Shown: in pieces, positions 19,660-29,986 of the stretch
Position numbering within the stretch: position 1 is the stretch's first letter
Layout of the letters: each line of letters begins with the position of its first letter
DNA from: Bartonella bacilliformis KC583
Lineage (GTDB): Bacteria > Pseudomonadota > Alphaproteobacteria > Rhizobiales > Rhizobiaceae
Assembly: GCF_000015445.1 (NCBI RefSeq)
Contig: NC_008783.1
Span: forward strand, 627,001-691,000
Direction: 5' to 3'
DNA: 64,000 nt
Translations under genes and position numbers: made by a program
Notes under the pieces: model-generated
Told to the model about the DNA's origin: nothing
What the model saw: the letters and a program-made list of their open reading frames with translations, nothing else
Databases searched by the model: none

Positions 19660-19814
19660 ATGAGATCGTTGTAATTTTTAGATTTTTTCTAATCAAGAAA
19701 ATAATACAACTTTAAATTAAGAGGATGATTACTTCTTTCTTTTAATAAAGAAATATGAAGTATTTTTTCGGTTACAATAAAGATGAATCTTAAGTGCGAT
19801 AAGGGATTGTTGGT

Positions 19815-20380
19815 ATGTATAGTACCACGGAATATTTTAGTTATTCTCTTATCAGCAGGGTTATTTATATTTTTGATGTGATTGTATTATTTTTAAAATC
19901 TCACTCTTCAGCGGTTATTTCAATAATTGAACCAGAAGCTGCGCGAATAGCAGCAAAATTATCTCTTCATCTTATAGAAGATAGAAAAACAGTTTTGTTG
20001 GTAGATATCTCAGGTCAGAAAATAGAGAAAGTAATTGAACCACACAGGGGATTAAGCGATATTTTAATAGGTAATACGCAATTGCAAGACGTTATTTATC
20101 GTGATTACGATGCAGAGGTTGATATACTTCCACGGGGGCTAGCAAGTGCTATCCGTGCGCAAGATTTTTCGCATGAAATTCTTAGTAGCATACTTGAAGG
20201 ATTTTAAAAAGATTACGATTGATCATTTTGGAAATAGGTAACGAACCTAAATATGGCTTTGAGCAAATTGCGCGGTCAACAGAGTATTATATTTGTGGTG
20301 TTGCTCTTAATGAATATGACTGGATGATACAGATGGCATCTAGATTTCCAGGGAATATTTATCGCGTAATTCCATCTTAA
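19815..20380 (+). pseudogene. Decayed exopolysaccharide tyrosine-kinase (ExoP/BY-kinase C-terminal domain) remnant
   Basis: A 130-residue frame (19815-20207) keeps traces of a P-loop kinase domain: AVISIIEPEAARIAAKLSLHL stands where the Walker A region should be but lacks GKS. Then come KTVLLVDIS (A' motif like TLLVD), GLSDILIGNTQLQDVI and DVDILPRG-like text, as in bacterial tyrosine kinases. The frame then stops. About 55 bp later another frame (20261-20380) reads EQIARSTEYYICGVALNEYDW, similar to the late GVVLN segment of the same domain. No Walker B or tyrosine tail is left. The family assignment is from pattern only. Confidence 0.55.
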
Positions 20381-20529
20381 ATATTACACAATGAAAATGA
20401 TGATTATATATTATAGCAAAGATATTTGATTTTTCACGAAGGATCGTTCACATTATTGAAAAAGTTAAAATTTAGTATTTAGAGCTGAAAAGTATTTGCC
20501 AGTAGGGGATAAATTGGAGGCAATAACAA

Positions 20530-21606
20530 ATGGCAATAAAGAAATTAAATAATATCACTTTAACGCCACTACAAAAACAAAATAGGAAAAAGATTCAGGT
20601 GTGGCTCTATACTATTTTATTGCTTTGCTTCGCAATCGTTTTAGTAGGAGGCGCTACGCGTTTAACGGGTTCTGGGTTATCAATTACTGAATGGAAGCCG
20701 ATTCATGGTGTGATCCCGCCAATTAGTATCAATCAATGGCAGGAAGAATTTTTAAAGTATCAACAAATAGCCCAATATAAGGTGCTTAATCGTGATATGA
20801 CCTTAAATGCGTTTAAGGTCATTTTTTGGTGGGAGTGGGGACATCGTGTTCTTGGACGTTTTGTTGGTCTTGTAGCTTTATTAGGCTTAGTTTTGTTTTG
20901 GGTTACCAAGCGTATTGAGAAAAATATTTTTCTTCAGCTTCTTACTGTGCCAATTCTAATTGCCATGCAAGGTATTATCGGTTGGTGGATGGTTGCATCA
21001 GGCCTTGGTCAAAGCAATCTGACAAGCGTTAGTCAGTACCGTTTAGCCATTCATCTTATAGCTGCATGTCTTGTGATTATTTTTGTCACATATTTATCCC
21101 GAGGTTTAGCAGAATATTCAGAAAAACCAGCAAATCAAGGGGTTCAACATTTTGCAGGTTGGCTTGTATTTCTTATTTTAGTTGAAATCTATTTTGGTGC
21201 TCTAGTAGCAGGTCTTCACGCGGGTAAGGTCTATAATACATGGCCATTGATGGATGGACAAATTTTACCAGATGGATTATTGAATTATGATCCAGTTTGG
21301 CTAAATTTTTTTGAAAATCCTTTAACTGTTCAATTTGTTCATCGTTGTTTTTCTTATTTTTTATTTATTACAGCGGTTATTCATGCTCTATATGTACAGA
21401 AAAGTGTACCGCATTCAGCTCATGCTCATCGTGCAATTTTTTTATGCATAATGATTGTTATGCAAGCATTTTTAGGCATCATAACATTATTACATGAAGT
21501 GCCAATCAGTTTGGGGCTTATTCATCAGGGGGGTGCATTAGTTGTCTTGTGCTTCTCTGTGATGCATTGGCGGGCAACAAAAGGAGCTTACCGTGTTGTT
21601 GAATAG
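20530..21606 (+). CDS. ctaA: Heme A synthase (COX15/CtaA type)
   Basis: Oxidises heme O to heme A for the aa3 cytochrome oxidase. 358 residues of the alphaproteobacterial COX15 form, with about eight membrane helices: the first around residues 25-43, then pairs through to the end. Heme-ligand histidines sit in WEWGHRVLGR (about 97-107), AIHLIAA, FVHRCFSYF and GLIHQGGALVV. GGATRLTGSGLSITEWKP near residue 40 is a strong family marker. A good ribosome site (TTGGAGG) precedes the ATG. No other cta genes are in the window. Confidence 0.95.
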   Translation: MAIKKLNNITLTPLQKQNRKKIQVWLYTILLLCFAIVLVGGATRLTGSGLSITEWKPIHGVIPPISINQWQEEFLKYQQIAQYKVLNRDMTLNAFKVIFWWEWGHRVLGRFVGLVALLGLVLFWVTKRIEKNIFLQLLTVPILIAMQGIIGWWMVASGLGQSNLTSVSQYRLAIHLIAACLVIIFVTYLSRGLAEYSEKPANQGVQHFAGWLVFLILVEIYFGALVAGLHAGKVYNTWPLMDGQILPDGLLNYDPVWLNFFENPLTVQFVHRCFSYFLFITAVIHALYVQKSVPHSAHAHRAIFLCIMIVMQAFLGIITLLHEVPISLGLIHQGGALVVLCFSVMHWRATKGAYRVVE

Positions 21607-21626
21607 GAATTTGTCTTAAGAAAAAT

Positions 21627-22562
21627 TCAGCTATCTAAAAGCATTAAGTTAAGATTTTGAACAGCTGCTGCAGATGCGCCTTTTCCTAGATTATCTAACA
21701 CAGCACACAGATTGAAAATCCCTTCACGTTCATCACCGAAAACAAAAATTTTCATATTGTCTTTATGAGCTAAGCATTCTGGGTCTAATCTAGTTAATGT
21801 TTCAGTTTCTTCTTGTGATGCAATTGATACGATATTTTGCCCCTCATAATGAGCCTTGAAAATTTCACGCAAATTAGAGCAGTTAGCTGATTTTGTAAAT
21901 AAATGACGATGTAGGGGAAGATTTACAATCATTCCTTGCGGGAAACGACCGACACTTGGCACAAAAATAGGTGTTTTATTGATCCACCCATGGATTTTAA
22001 TTTCTGACAGGTGTTTATGTTTGAGATTAAGGCCATAAACAAAATAATTGCTTTGCAGAGAATCTTGTTGAGATTGGTTTTCTATTTGTGCAATCAATAG
22101 TTTACCGCCACCCGTGTAGCCAGAGACAGCATTAATGGATATTGGGTAGTGAGCGTCTAGAAGACCTGCTTCGCGTAATGGTCGAAGCAAGCTGATTGCA
22201 CCAGTAGCGTAACACCCAGGATTGGCAACATAACGGGCTGCTTGAATACATTTTTTTTGTTCTGCTGTCATTTCAGGAAAACCATAAACCCAATCTGTTG
22301 CAGTACGGTGTGCTGTTGAACTGTCAATAATTCTAATTTTTTTATTATTTTTAAGCAATTTTATTGTTTCGCGTGCAGCATCATCTGGAAGACATAAGAT
22401 AGCAATATCTGCTTGATTAAAATAATCATATCGCAGATCAATGTTATGCCGATCTACATGAGGAATTGAGAGTAATTCTAAATCAGAACGCGCTGCTAGT
22501 CTCTTTTGTATTTGAAGCCCGGTTGTTCCATGCTCACCATCAATAAAAATTTTTGTTGCCAT
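21627..22562 (-). CDS. argC: N-acetyl-gamma-glutamyl-phosphate reductase
   Basis: Third step of arginine synthesis: NADPH reduction of N-acetylglutamyl phosphate to the semialdehyde. 311 residues, the short type-2 ArgC of Alphaproteobacteria. N-terminal Rossmann segment IFIDGEHGTTGLQI; active-site cysteine in ANPGCYATGA (about residue 117); SGYTGGGK follows (about 146-153). It ends 20 bp from the ctaA stop, convergent. No other arginine genes are near, so I cannot judge whether the pathway is complete. Confidence 0.93.
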   Translation of the reverse strand: MATKIFIDGEHGTTGLQIQKRLAARSDLELLSIPHVDRHNIDLRYDYFNQADIAILCLPDDAARETIKLLKNNKKIRIIDSSTAHRTATDWVYGFPEMTAEQKKCIQAARYVANPGCYATGAISLLRPLREAGLLDAHYPISINAVSGYTGGGKLLIAQIENQSQQDSLQSNYFVYGLNLKHKHLSEIKIHGWINKTPIFVPSVGRFPQGMIVNLPLHRHLFTKSANCSNLREIFKAHYEGQNIVSIASQEETETLTRLDPECLAHKDNMKIFVFGDEREGIFNLCAVLDNLGKGASAAAVQNLNLMLLDS

Positions 22563-22869
22563 TACATCTGCCTTGAATCAATCTCTTCGCTATCAAATTT
22601 AGCTTACAGCACTGCATTTAATTTACATGATTAAAGATTTGAATACTATGAATTTACTTCGTTTGCATAAAAAATGTTGCAACAAAGATTCAGCAATTGT
22701 TTTGCATCATTTATTTTTGTTACGCTGAAATTAGCATTTACATGACATAAGACAACCATCTTGCTGTGTTTATAATTTGGGAGTGAAAATGTGACTCAAG
22801 ATATTTGGCTTGTGTAGTGTGCTGTGTTACTGTCCAATTACTCTATTTCTTTAGTGTTAGGATATGTTT
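22563..22869. other. Intergenic region between divergent argC and glyA
   Basis: About 300 bp. It must carry promoters for both genes, but I see no clear -35/-10 pair, riboswitch or repeat. There is no sign of a glycine riboswitch before glyA. Confidence 0.5.
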
Positions 22870-24168
22870 ATGATTAAGAGAGAAAATGACCTACAACAGT
22901 GCTTTTTTAATGATACCTTGCAGACCGTTGATGCTGCAGTTTTTGATGCAGTTAGTGGTGAGCTTCGACGTCAATGTGATGAAATTGAGTTGATTGCATC
23001 AGGAAATATTGTTTCAAGAGCAGTGCTTGAAGCACAAGGATCTGTTTTGACCAATAAATACGCGGAGGGTTATCCAGGAAAGCGTTATTATGGTGGCTGT
23101 CATTTTGTTGATCGCATTGAAGAGCTAGCTATTGAAAGAGCAAAGAATCTTTTTGGTGCTGCGTTTGCTAATGTTCAGCCTAATTCTGGGAGCCAGATGA
23201 ATCAGGCTGTGTTTTTAGCTCTTCTTCAGCCTGGTGATACATTTATGGGGTTAGATTTGAGTTCTGGTGGTCATCTTACCCATGGCTCACCCGTTAATAT
23301 GTCAGGAAAGTGGTTTAATCGTATTGCTTATGGTTTGCGTCAAGAGGATCAATTACTTGATATAGAGTCCGTTGAGCGTCTTGCAAAAGAGCATAAGCCA
23401 AAACTTATTTTTGCAGGTGGCACAGCTTATTCACGTATATGGGATTGGAAACGCTTCCGGGAAATTTCAGATGAAGTTGGGGCTTATTTAGTCGTTGATA
23501 TGGCTCATATTGCAGGTTTAGTTGCTGGTGGTGTTCACCCATCACCTATACCACATGCACATATTGTTACCACTACAACGCATAAATCACTCCGTGGTCC
23601 TCGTGGTGGTATGATATTGACGAATGATGAAGTTTTAGCCAAGAAAATTAATTCAGCAGTTTTTCCTGGTCTTCAAGGTGGTCCTTTAATGCATGTGATT
23701 GCTGCTAAGGCTGTTGCATTAGGGGAAGCTTTACAACCTGCTTTCAAAGACTATGCTGCCAAAGTTGTTGCTAATGCTAAAATTTTAGCAGAGAACCTAC
23801 AAAATAATGGTTTTACGATTGTTTCTGGTGGTACAGATAATCATTTATTGTTAGTTGATTTACGTAACAAAAGCCTAACAGGAAAACACGCAGAGTTAGC
23901 TTTGGAGCGTGCTAGTATTATCTGCAACAAAAATAATATTCCTTTTGATCCTCAGTTACCATCTATAACTTCAGGTATTCGTTTGGGTACACCTGCTGCG
24001 ACAACACGTGGTTTTGCAGAAAATGAATTTATTCAAATTAGTGATTTAATTTCAGAAGTTCTTGATGGCCTAACAATAGCAAAAAATGATGATGAAAATT
24101 TTTTAGTTGAAGCAGCTGTTAAGAAAAAGGTAAAAAATATAACAGATAATTTCCCTTTTTACTCTTAA
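22870..24168 (+). CDS. glyA: Serine hydroxymethyltransferase
   Basis: PLP enzyme converting serine and tetrahydrofolate to glycine and methylene-tetrahydrofolate, the main source of one-carbon units. About 432 residues. Seen: the N-terminal [31 protein letters not shown], and the PLP-lysine motif [14 protein letters not shown] (about residue 239). The usual motif reads LIASEN; here it is LIASGN, so the glutamate that is normally active in the mechanism appears replaced by glycine. The ATG at 22870 is preferred to one two codons upstream because AGGA then has a 7-nt spacing. It starts the glyA-nrdR-rib run. Confidence 0.94.
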
Positions 24169-24193
24169 CTTTGTACTTATTGAGGCATAAAAG

Positions 24194-24676
24194 ATGCGTT
24201 GCCCTTACTGTCAATGTGAGGATACACAGGTTAAGGATTCACGCCCTGCAGAAGAAGGAGCGGTAATTCGTCGTCGGCGTGTGTGTTCTGTTTGTGGTGG
24301 TCGTTTTACGACTTTTGAGCGTGTTCAATTACGTGAGCTTTTGGTTTTGAAGAAGAGTGGTCGACGTGAGCTGTTTAATCGTGATAAATTAATGAAATCG
24401 GTTGATTTAGCAATGCGTAAACGCAATATTGATCCTGATCGTATTGAACGAGCGATTTCTGGTATTGTGCGCCGCCTTGAAAGTCTCGGAGAACCTGAGA
24501 TAGCTTCAGAGAAAATTGGGTATCTTGTTATGGAATCTTTAAAGAGAATCGATGATATTGCTTATATTCGCTTTGCTTCGGTATATCGCGATTTTCGTAA
24601 TGCAAGTGATTTTCATGACATTATCGATGAATTGTCAAAAGATGTAGCGGATATAGAATCTTGTTTTGATGAATAA
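24194..24676 (+). CDS. nrdR: Transcriptional repressor NrdR
   Basis: Zinc-ribbon/ATP-cone repressor that senses dATP and controls ribonucleotide reductase genes. 160 residues. The zinc ribbon has four cysteines in MRCPYC and [12 protein letters not shown]; the ATP cone covers about residues 46-136 ([16 protein letters not shown]). It sits 25 bp after glyA and overlaps the start of ribD by 8 nt; glyA-nrdR-ribD is the common rhizobial order. Confidence 0.96.
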   Translation: MRCPYCQCEDTQVKDSRPAEEGAVIRRRRVCSVCGGRFTTFERVQLRELLVLKKSGRRELFNRDKLMKSVDLAMRKRNIDPDRIERAISGIVRRLESLGEPEIASEKIGYLVMESLKRIDDIAYIRFASVYRDFRNASDFHDIIDELSKDVADIESCFDE

Positions 24677-25793
24677 AAAAGCACAAGACTGTCGATTTAT
24701 GGCCGCAGCTATTCGTTTGGCAGAGCGTCATGTCGGCCTTACTAACGAAAATCCTTCTGTTGGTGCTTTAATTGTGCGAAATGATAGTACAGGACCATTT
24801 ATTGTTGGCTATGGCGTAACAGCTCTTCGTGGAAGACCCCATGCTGAAGTGCAGGCTTTGCAGATGGCGGGGCCATTGTCTAAAGGGGCTACTGCTTATA
24901 TTACCCTAGAGCCTTGCGTGCATTATGGAAAAACTTCACCATGTGTTGATTCACTTATTGATGCAGGTATTGCACGGGTTGTTATTGCTCTAATTGACCC
25001 AGATGAGCGAGTTTGTGGTCGTAGTATTGCTCTTTTACAAGCTGCTGATATTGAAGTTGTTAAAGGGGTTTTAGAAAAAGAATCCTCTGAAATGTTAAGT
25101 GCTTATTTATGTACCAAGAAGTTGAAACGTTGTGAAGTAACTTTAAAGATGGCAATCTCTGCAGATAATGGTGTAGGAAAAAAAGGGCAGGGAGGGGTAA
25201 AAATTAGTGGAGCGACTTCTCATACATATACACATATTTTGCGTGCTCAACATAATGCTATAATGGTTGGTATTCGCACTATATTAGCAGATGATCCGCA
25301 ATTAACTTGCCGTTTGCAAGGGCTTGAAATGCGTTCGCCTATACGTGTTATTTTAGACAAAGATTTACGTATTCCAATGGATGCAAAAGTTATTCAGACA
25401 GCAACACAAGTTCCTACGTGGGTTATTTGTGATGCCACTCTTTCAAATCAAAGCAAAAAAATGAAATTAGAGCAATATGGTGTATGTGTGCATTCGATAG
25501 AAATAAGCAATAATTTTATGCAACCTCTTGCTATTTTACAACTTCTTTGTCAGCTTGGAATTAATAGCGTTTTGCTTGAAGGAGGAGCAGAGACAGGAGA
25601 AAAATTTTTAAATGCTGGTTGTGTAGATCATTTAATATGTTTTTATGCGTCAGTTATTTTAGGTGAAAATCGTATTAAGGCTCCTTATTTTGAAACTTAC
25701 CTTTCGGAATTTAATGAAATTGAGACGAAAATGTTAGAAAACGACCGTTTGCGTAGATGGAGGCGTAAGATATTATGTTCACAGGGATTGTAA
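24669..25793 (+). CDS. ribD: Riboflavin biosynthesis deaminase/reductase RibD
   Basis: Two-step enzyme: deaminates the pyrimidine intermediate made from GTP, then reduces its ribosyl side chain. About 374 residues. The N-terminal deaminase has zinc ligands in HAEVQAL (about residue 58) and [14 protein letters not shown]; the C-terminal reductase has [11 protein letters not shown] and [13 protein letters not shown]. The ATG at 24669 overlaps the nrdR end; a TTG codon just before it is less likely. The 3' end overlaps ribE by 19 nt, so translation is probably coupled. Confidence 0.95.
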   Translation: MNKKAQDCRFMAAAIRLAERHVGLTNENPSVGALIVRNDSTGPFIVGYGVTALRGRPHAEVQALQMAGPLSKGATAYITLEPCVHYGKTSPCVDSLIDAGIARVVIALIDPDERVCGRSIALLQAADIEVVKGVLEKESSEMLSAYLCTKKLKRCEVTLKMAISADNGVGKKGQGGVKISGATSHTYTHILRAQHNAIMVGIRTILADDPQLTCRLQGLEMRSPIRVILDKDLRIPMDAKVIQTATQVPTWVICDATLSNQSKKMKLEQYGVCVHSIEISNNFMQPLAILQLLCQLGINSVLLEGGAETGEKFLNAGCVDHLICFYASVILGENRIKAPYFETYLSEFNEIETKMLENDRLRRWRRKILCSQGL

Positions 25794-26392
25794 CGGATAT
25801 CGGTTGTGTTGAAGAAATTCAACCTTTGGCACAAGGAGTGCGTTTAAATATTTCGACTCATTATGACCTAGAAAATTTAAAAGTTGGTGCATCAGTTGCA
25901 TGTTCAGGTATTTGTTTGACAGTTGTTGAATGTGCATCAACACAAAAGAATTCTCATTGGTTTGCTGTAGAAGCCTGGGAAGAAACATTGCGTTTGACAA
26001 ATCTTTCACAGTGGAAAAAGGGGACTTTTGTTAATCTAGAACGTTCATTACGGCTTGGTGATGAAATGGGTGGGCATCTGGTTTCTGGTCATGTGGATGG
26101 TTTAGCCGAGATCATTGATCAGAAAAATGAAAGGGATATGGTTTATTTTCGTTTACAAGTTCCAGAACAGTTAGCGCCTTTTATTGCACAAAAAGGTTCT
26201 GTTGCACTTAACGGTACATCTTTGACCATTAATTATGTTGAAGATAATGTTTTTGATGTTCTTATTATTCGTCATACACTTGAAATGACGACGTGGGGGC
26301 AAGCTAAAGTTGGAGATCAAGTGAATTTAGAAGTTGATCAGTTTGCTCGTTATGCTGCTAGACTTTTTAATTTTAAAATAAAAGATGAGTGA
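25775..26392 (+). CDS. ribE: Riboflavin synthase alpha chain
   Basis: Joins two lumazine molecules to give riboflavin. 205 residues with two similar lumazine-binding barrels: the first begins [10 protein letters not shown], the second around GHLVSGHVDGLAEI. SVALNGTSLTI in the second and ASVACSGICLTV in the first are the matching strand motifs. It overlaps ribD by 19 nt and precedes ribH by 84 bp. No FMN riboswitch was seen in front of this cluster. Confidence 0.95.
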   Translation: MFTGIVTDIGCVEEIQPLAQGVRLNISTHYDLENLKVGASVACSGICLTVVECASTQKNSHWFAVEAWEETLRLTNLSQWKKGTFVNLERSLRLGDEMGGHLVSGHVDGLAEIIDQKNERDMVYFRLQVPEQLAPFIAQKGSVALNGTSLTINYVEDNVFDVLIIRHTLEMTTWGQAKVGDQVNLEVDQFARYAARLFNFKIKDE

Positions 26393-26476
26393 TCTCAAAA
26401 ATTATCATACTGTTTTGGATTTGATATTGCGTCATTTCAAATATTTTTTATTCATTTTTTTTCATGAAAGTTTTTT

Positions 26477-26935
26477 ATGACTCAAAAATTACATATAAAT
26501 CCGCACTTGTTGATTGTTGAAGCACGCTTTTATAATGAGATTTCTGATGAGCTTCTTGCCGGTGCAGTGAGTGTTTTGCAAAAATCTGGAGTAAGTTATG
26601 ATATTATAACAGTTCCAGGAGCATTAGAAATTCCTGCTGCAATAGCTTTTGCTGAAAAAGATAAGACAGTATTTTATGATGGTTATGTAGCACTTGGTTG
26701 TGTTATTAGAGGTGAAACATATCATTTTGAAATTGTTGCGGATAACTCTTGTCGCGCCTTGATGGATTTAACTGTTCATCAACAATTGGCTATTGGAAAT
26801 GGTATTTTAACCGTCGAGAATGAAAAACAAGCATGGGCACGTGCAAAACAAGGTGAAAAAAATAAAGGTGACTTTGCTGCAGAGGCCGCTTTATGTATGA
26901 TCGCTTTAAAGAAGCGATTTGGAGATAATCGTTAA
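26477..26935 (+). CDS. ribH: 6,7-dimethyl-8-ribityllumazine synthase
   Basis: Condenses the ribityl pyrimidine with 3,4-dihydroxy-2-butanone phosphate to the riboflavin precursor. 152 residues. [11 protein letters not shown] (about 51-61) and [17 protein letters not shown] (about 76-92, with the catalytic histidine) are typical. It ends 3 bp before nusB, the widespread ribH-nusB pairing. Confidence 0.95.
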   Translation: MTQKLHINPHLLIVEARFYNEISDELLAGAVSVLQKSGVSYDIITVPGALEIPAAIAFAEKDKTVFYDGYVALGCVIRGETYHFEIVADNSCRALMDLTVHQQLAIGNGILTVENEKQAWARAKQGEKNKGDFAAEAALCMIALKKRFGDNR

Positions 26936-26938
26936 GTT

Positions 26939-27403
26939 ATGACTAATATAAAATATTCTCCATGTTTGGTTAATAAACGTGGAGCAGCAAGGCTTGCTGC
27001 GGTGCAGGCTCTTTATCAAATGGATATAGTTGGCACTGGTGTTATGGAAACAGCAGCTGAGTATGAAGCTTATCGTTTAGGAAAAGAGATTGATGGTGAT
27101 CAGTATCTTGATGCTGATTTTCAATGGTTTCGAGCTATTATTGCTGGTGTTGTACGAGATCAAAAGAAACTTGATCCTATGCTTCATCAACAGCTTTCTG
27201 AAGAGTGGTCACTTTCACGATTGGATTCAATATTACGAGCAATTTTGCGTGCAGGCTTGTGGGAGTTGATAAACCGTAAAGAGGTCCCTGTTGCAGTTAT
27301 CATAAATGAATATGTTGATATAGCAAAAGCATTTTTTGAAGATGGTGAACCAAAACTTGTGAATGCAGTTCTTGACAATACAGCAAAAAACAGTCGTGCA
27401 TAA
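26939..27403 (+). CDS. nusB: Transcription antitermination factor NusB
   Basis: All-helical RNA-binding factor that with NusE (S10) binds boxA and supports rRNA antitermination. 154 residues. Marks: [16 protein letters not shown] near the N-terminus and, at the C-terminus, [18 protein letters not shown] with NAVLDN. It lies 3 bp after ribH, clearly the same operon. Confidence 0.95.
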   Translation: MTNIKYSPCLVNKRGAARLAAVQALYQMDIVGTGVMETAAEYEAYRLGKEIDGDQYLDADFQWFRAIIAGVVRDQKKLDPMLHQQLSEEWSLSRLDSILRAILRAGLWELINRKEVPVAVIINEYVDIAKAFFEDGEPKLVNAVLDNTAKNSRA

Positions 27404-27479
27404 AAAACGTAACACGATCGCGATATAACTAAGACTTATAGAATCAATTAAAAACAGATCATTAGTTAACCGGTGTATT

Positions 27480-27947
27480 TTAAAAACCTCTGATAAATTG
27501 CATCAAAAAAGACTGATCTTTACTACTGGTTGGCGTTGTTTGTGTGATGAAATCAAATACCCGACCGTCTTGTAAGCCATAATTAGCTATTCTTTCAACT
27601 TGATTATTGTTATCAAAGTAAATAGCCAAAACCTTACGATCAACGATTTTAGTTTTCATGAATTGCATTCTACGGTATCGAATTTGTGAAATATAATAAA
27701 AAACCTCATTATCATATTTTGCTTTTAAGGAGGGAGATCCTAGAGATAGAAGAACCTGCTCCTGACTTGATCCAATAGAGATGGAATCAAGAGCACTTTG
27801 ATCAAGAATATAACCTTCCTTATAAACTTGGCTCAAGTTCAGGGAATTTGAATAACTACAACCAGAAAGTACTACTAGGCTTGCTATGAGTGGAGCAATC
27901 AATAATTTACATTTAGCTGCTATATTGGGCGTCTGAAATAATGACAT
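27480..27947 (-). CDS. BamE/SmpA-type outer-membrane lipoprotein
   Basis: Small lipoprotein of the OmlA/SmpA family, expected in the BAM complex that inserts outer-membrane proteins. 155 residues. A signal sequence ending in the lipobox LSGC (Cys at about residue 30) precedes the domain: DQSALDSISIGSSQEQVLLSLGSPS is the family's opening helix-turn, and later strands carry VLAIYFDNNNQVERI. It runs opposite to the downstream DUF177-plsX operon, as in other rhizobia; the ubiquinol-cytochrome c chaperone gene that often lies between is not seen. Confidence 0.85.
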   Translation of the reverse strand: MSLFQTPNIAAKCKLLIAPLIASLVVLSGCSYSNSLNLSQVYKEGYILDQSALDSISIGSSQEQVLLSLGSPSLKAKYDNEVFYYISQIRYRRMQFMKTKIVDRKVLAIYFDNNNQVERIANYGLQDGRVFDFITQTTPTSSKDQSFLMQFIRGF

Positions 27948-28162
27948 CTCTATTTTACATTTAAAATATACAAGTAAGAAGGTGATTTTAAGTCGTTTCC
28001 TACCTCTAACTTAATTTAATATAATCCGCAATAGTTGAACCACAGGGCTTTTCTATTACAGAATAAATTATTTTACTTAAATATAAAGAAAATAGTTCAT
28101 AAAATATAATCTAGCTAAACGAAAGTTAGTGTATTACAGTCTTTCATAGTGTGGAGTTGTGA

Positions 28163-28720
28163 ATGAATATTCAAAATGTTTCTCAGATGACGTTTGTTTT
28201 TTCTTATCCAGTTTCAGTAAGCTCATTACCTGTTAAAGGTATAAAAGTTCATATTTGTGCAAATCAGCAAGAATGTGCTCATTTAGCTAAGAATCATGAT
28301 TTACTTGAAGTAAAATTTTGTGAAGGGGAATTTCAGATTCTACCATGGAAAAAACGTGGAGTTTACATAAAAGGTTTATTAAGAGCGAACATAATACAAT
28401 CATGTGTTGTTACGTTGGAACCTTTGGAAAATAATATCCATGAAAATATTGAAGTTGTATTTGTTCCTGAAGGATCAAATTTATTAAAACCTGAAATGTT
28501 AGAGGATACAGGTGAATTGTTTTTAGATGCAGAAGGGCCAGATGCACCAGAAATTTTTTATGGTGATAAGATTGATATTGGTGCAATTGTGGAAGAATTT
28601 TTTGAATTATCCATTGATCGTTATCCACGCAAAGAAAATATATCTATGAATATTCTTGAAAATTCAGAAGATATTGAAGAAAAATCATCACCATTTTCTA
28701 TTTTAAAAGAATGGAGATAA
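28163..28720 (+). CDS. DUF177 (YceD-like) protein
   Basis: 185 residues of the DUF177/YceD family, whose members are linked with 23S rRNA processing or ribosome assembly in other bacteria. The core region is VVTLEPLENNIHENIEVVFVP (about residues 76-96, with the usual CVVTLEP), and an acidic C-terminal stretch includes DIGAIVEEFFELSIDRYPR. It is followed by plsX and fabH, the same order as in other Rhizobiales. Function here is by family only. Confidence 0.85.
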   Translation: MNIQNVSQMTFVFSYPVSVSSLPVKGIKVHICANQQECAHLAKNHDLLEVKFCEGEFQILPWKKRGVYIKGLLRANIIQSCVVTLEPLENNIHENIEVVFVPEGSNLLKPEMLEDTGELFLDAEGPDAPEIFYGDKIDIGAIVEEFFELSIDRYPRKENISMNILENSEDIEEKSSPFSILKEWR

Positions 28721-28866
28721 TTGTAAATACTTAAAATTACCTATTCTACTATCGTATGCTATTGGTATAAAAACAGTATTTCTGCAAAGTGATTGTAACA
28801 ATAGTGATTATATTATAAATGGCAAAAAATTGTAAGGTAAAGTTTAAGAGATAGGAGATGACAAGC

Positions 28867-29937
28867 GTGATTAGAATTTCTGTGGATGTCATGGGTGGTG
28901 ATTATGGCCCAGAAGTTACAATTGCAGGAGCAGCAATTGCGCAGAAACATTTGCCAAAGGTTCATTTTTTGTTTTATGGGATAGATGAAGCTGTTGAGCC
29001 AGTTTTAAAGAAATACCCTGATTTGCTTTCAGTATCTCATTTTTACGCTACAGAGAGCTATACACGCATGGATGAGAAACCAAGTCAAGCGCTTCGCGTT
29101 GGACGCGGTAAATCATCGATGTGGCATGCGATTGAGGCTGTGAAGAATGGTGAAGCTGATTCCTGTGTTTCTGCTGGTAATACTGGTGCGCTTATGGCAA
29201 TGTCCTATTTTTGTTTAAAAATGATAGCGGAAACTGAGCGTCCTGGGATTGCTGGTATTTGGCCAACTCTTCGTAATGATAGTATTGTTTTAGATATTGG
29301 AGCAACGATTGGTGCATCGGCTAATCAATTAGTTGATTTTGCGGTTATGGGCGCTAGTATGTTTCGTTCTTTGTATAATGTAGAGAAAACAACTATTGGA
29401 CTTTTAAATGTAGGTGTTGAAGAAGTTAAAGGTCTTGATGAAATCAAAAAAGCTGGAATAATATTAAGTAAGGTGCAATTTGAAGGATTAGAGTATAAAG
29501 GGTTTATTGAAGGTAATGATATTGGAAAAGGGATGGTTGACGTTGTTGTAACTGAAGGTTTTTCTGGTAATATTGCTTTAAAAGTTGCAGAAGGAACTGC
29601 GCAACAAATCTCCGAGCTTTTAAAGAGTGCTATGCGTAGTTCTATTTTTTCACGCTTTGGTTATTTATTGTCGCAAAGTGCCTTTCGTAAACTAAAACAA
29701 AAGATAGATCTTGATCGAGTTAATGGTGGCGTGCTTCTAGGTTTGAATGGTATTGTTGTAAAAAGTCATGGTAGTGCCAGTGCTAGTGATTTTTCTTCTG
29801 CTATTCGTATCGGTTATGAGATGGTCAACAACGAGCTTTTGAAAAAGATAATTACAGATTTGCAATGCTTTCATGAAAAAAAAGCGATATTTTTGAATAA
29901 TAAAGGTGAATCTGTGATTGATAAGGAAACCATATGA
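28867..29937 (+). CDS. plsX: Phosphate acyltransferase PlsX
   Basis: Makes acyl-phosphate from acyl-ACP, the donor for the first step of phospholipid synthesis. About 356 residues. Start: GTG at 28867 ([12 protein letters not shown]) is preferred over ATG at 28858, since AGGAG abuts that ATG directly but lies 9 nt before the GTG, and the family starts just before ISVDVMGGD. Other marks: [12 protein letters not shown] and the late [11 protein letters not shown]-type motif ([13 protein letters not shown]). One oddity: [14 protein letters not shown] stands where most relatives have LDxGAN. It precedes fabH by about 50 bp. Confidence 0.93.
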   Translation: MIRISVDVMGGDYGPEVTIAGAAIAQKHLPKVHFLFYGIDEAVEPVLKKYPDLLSVSHFYATESYTRMDEKPSQALRVGRGKSSMWHAIEAVKNGEADSCVSAGNTGALMAMSYFCLKMIAETERPGIAGIWPTLRNDSIVLDIGATIGASANQLVDFAVMGASMFRSLYNVEKTTIGLLNVGVEEVKGLDEIKKAGIILSKVQFEGLEYKGFIEGNDIGKGMVDVVVTEGFSGNIALKVAEGTAQQISELLKSAMRSSIFSRFGYLLSQSAFRKLKQKIDLDRVNGGVLLGLNGIVVKSHGSASASDFSSAIRIGYEMVNNELLKKIITDLQCFHEKKAIFLNNKGESVIDKETI

Positions 29938-29986
29938 TTAGCATTTCTAGTGCAGATAAAAAAATCAGAAAGAGAGTTAGGGCCGA

